A DNA stretch of 8,657 nt from CAYRVX01 sp964642165 (GTDB lineage: Bacteria > Planctomycetota > Phycisphaerae > SM23-33). Below are positions 7,438-8,657 of the stretch, in pieces. Under the pieces are notes generated by a model, which saw only the letters and a program-made list of their open reading frames with translations, was not told the origin of the DNA and did not search any database. The first letter of the stretch is position 1. The number at the start of each line of letters is the position of its first letter. The DNA lies in the NCBI GenBank assembly GCA_964642165.1, contig CAZXOC010000301.1:1-8657 (forward strand). The letters run 5' to 3'. A program made the translations under genes and the position numbers.

Positions 7438-8657
7438 ATGAGACGCGCCGCCCTCCTGCTGTTGGCCGGGTCCTGTGTGCTGCTCGCCGGCTGCCCCAAG
7501 AAGCTCCCCCAGCCGATGTCGCCCCAGGAGGACTTCGACCGCCCCCTGCCGCCGGGCGAGCTGGCGCTGCGCAAGATCACCGACCCGCAGCAGATCCCCG
7601 ACATCACGATGGCCTGCCAGTTCACCTACGACCTGCGGCAGGCCATCGCCCGCAGCCTGAGCTACCTCGCCAAGCCCTCCAGCCAGCGGTACTTCCCGTA
7701 CGGCGAGATCACCCACCGCCAGGCCGTCGCGAGCCTGAGGGCCTTCGACGCCGTCCTCGCGGCGGCCAAGGGGCCCCAGCGGATGCGCGAGGAGATCCTC
7801 CGCACGTTCGACGTCTACACGTCCGTCGGCTGGGACGGCAGCGGCACGGTCCTGTTCACCAGCTACTACACGCCGATCTTCGGCGCCACGATGACGCCGT
7901 CGGCGACCTATCGCTACCCGCTGTACAAGCCCCCGGCCGGGCTGCTCAAGGACACCGAGGGCAACGTCCTGGGCCTGCGGGGCGCCGACGGCAGGATCCG
8001 GCAGATGCCCGCCCGGCGCGAGCTGGAGTCCTCGGGGATGCTCCAAGGGAACGAGCTGGTGTACCTCGCCGACCCGTTCGAGGCGTACATCGCCCACGTC
8101 CAGGGCTCGGCGAAGCTGCGCCTGCCCGACGGGCGGCTCATCACCGTGGGCTACGCCGCCCACAACGGCCACGAGTACCACTCCGTCGCCAAGGAGCTGG
8201 TCGCCGACGGGAAGATCCCCAGCCGGGAGCTGAGCCTCGCGCGGATGATCCAGTACTTCAAGACCCATCCGGGCGAGGTGCGCGAGTACGTCGACCGCAA
8301 CCCGCGGTACGTCTTCTTCGAGCAGAGCGACGGCCCGCCGCGCGGCAGCCTGAACGAGCCCGTCACGCGGATGCGGACCATCGCGACGGACAAGGCGGTC
8401 TACCCCCGGGCGTGCCTGGCGCTGATCTCCGCGCGGCTGCCGCTGCGCCACAGCGGCGGGATCGACGTCCTGCCGTACGCGGGCTTCGCCCTCGACCAGG
8501 ACACGGGCGGGGCGATCCGCGCGCCGGGGCGCTGCGACATCTACGTCGGCACGGGCGACGAGGCCGGCGAGATCGCCGGCAGGACCTACTCCAAGGGACG
8601 CCTGTACTACCTATTCCTCAAGCCGTCGCTCATCCCGCCGCCCGTGCTCCAACCCGC
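7438..8657 (+). CDS. mltA: MltA-family lytic murein transglycosylase lipoprotein (3' end outside window)
   Basis: At least 406 residues with no stop before the window edge. MltA enzymes cleave the MurNAc-GlcNAc bond of peptidoglycan non-hydrolytically, leaving 1,6-anhydroMurNAc ends. The N-terminus is a lipoprotein signal: R2-R3, hydrophobic core, lipobox L16-A-G-C19. P20-K21 follow the cysteine. MltA-specific features: Y143-Y-T-P146 after a V-L-F-T-S stretch; Y-R-Y-P-L-Y; V221-Q-G-S224 followed by L-P-D-G-R and V-G-Y-A-A-H-N-G-H; N288-P-R-Y-V-F-F; then the 3D region with D343, D355-T-G-G-A-I and C-D367-I-Y-V-G-T-G. By comparison with E. coli MltA recalled from memory, the Asp before I-Y (here D367) is the catalytic one. 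The D355-D367 spacing appears one residue longer than in E. coli. The family C-terminus lies soon after this region, so little is probably missing. The gene sits 91 bases after the polyferredoxin gene and may or may not be cotranscribed. Confidence 0.93.
   Translation, partial: MRRAALLLLAGSCVLLAGCPKKLPQPMSPQEDFDRPLPPGELALRKITDPQQIPDITMACQFTYDLRQAIARSLSYLAKPSSQRYFPYGEITHRQAVASLRAFDAVLAAAKGPQRMREEILRTFDVYTSVGWDGSGTVLFTSYYTPIFGATMTPSATYRYPLYKPPAGLLKDTEGNVLGLRGADGRIRQMPARRELESSGMLQGNELVYLADPFEAYIAHVQGSAKLRLPDGRLITVGYAAHNGHEYHSVAKELVADGKIPSRELSLARMIQYFKTHPGEVREYVDRNPRYVFFEQSDGPPRGSLNEPVTRMRTIATDKAVYPRACLALISARLPLRHSGGIDVLPYAGFALDQDTGGAIRAPGRCDIYVGTGDEAGEIAGRTYSKGRLYYLFLKPSLIPPPVLQP

Noticed and set aside
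5943..7625. Long minus-strand open frame opposite the polyferredoxin and the start of mltA
   Set aside because: It spans two real genes and their gap and has no motifs. The plus-strand frames carry clear cysteine motifs and a lipobox.
7381..8451. Minus-strand open frame opposite mltA
   Set aside because: The plus-strand frame from 7438 matches MltA throughout; the minus frame is a GC-driven shadow.

Overview
The window is a GC-rich bacterial chromosome segment with five genes. Third codon positions are strongly G/C, which opens long spurious frames on the opposite strand. Several features suggest an uncultured member of the Planctomycetes, possibly Phycisphaerae-like: a very large secreted glycosidase built from several carbohydrate-binding-type domains, a Tat-exported DUF362 protein, a MoxR ATPase with an acidic tail, and heptanucleotide-periodic intergenic DNA. 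This placement is an inference from gene content. No rRNA or other marker gene is present to confirm it.

Left part: a MoxR-family AAA+ ATPase (91-1230, minus strand) ends exactly at a degenerate 7-bp periodic repeat (36-91). It is divergent, across a 344-base gene-free spacer, from a secreted 1137-residue GH123/DUF4091-like protein (1575-4988, plus strand). That protein carries a signal peptide, three beta-sandwich modules, a four-cysteine zinc-ribbon-like knuckle and a C-terminal TIM-barrel-type catalytic region with an Asp-Glu pair.

Middle: after a 133-base spacer with a candidate promoter and two mutually exclusive hairpins come two translationally coupled genes. The first encodes a Tat-exported DUF362 protein (5122-6069). 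The second encodes a membrane polyferredoxin that looks like NapH fused to NapG (6066-7346, TTG start overlapping the previous stop). The fusion joint carries a twin-arginine motif just before the last membrane segment. This predicts that the ferredoxin part is placed outside the cytoplasm by Tat, on the same side as the DUF362 protein. The pair is the best candidate here for a poorly described system: a quinol- or membrane-linked electron wire to an exported DUF362 protein of unknown function.

Right part: a lipoprotein lytic transglycosylase of the MltA family (from 7438) runs off the window end with its 3D catalytic region already visible. No tRNA, rRNA, CRISPR array, insertion sequence or attachment site was recognised. 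All functional statements come from reading translated motifs. No database search was run.
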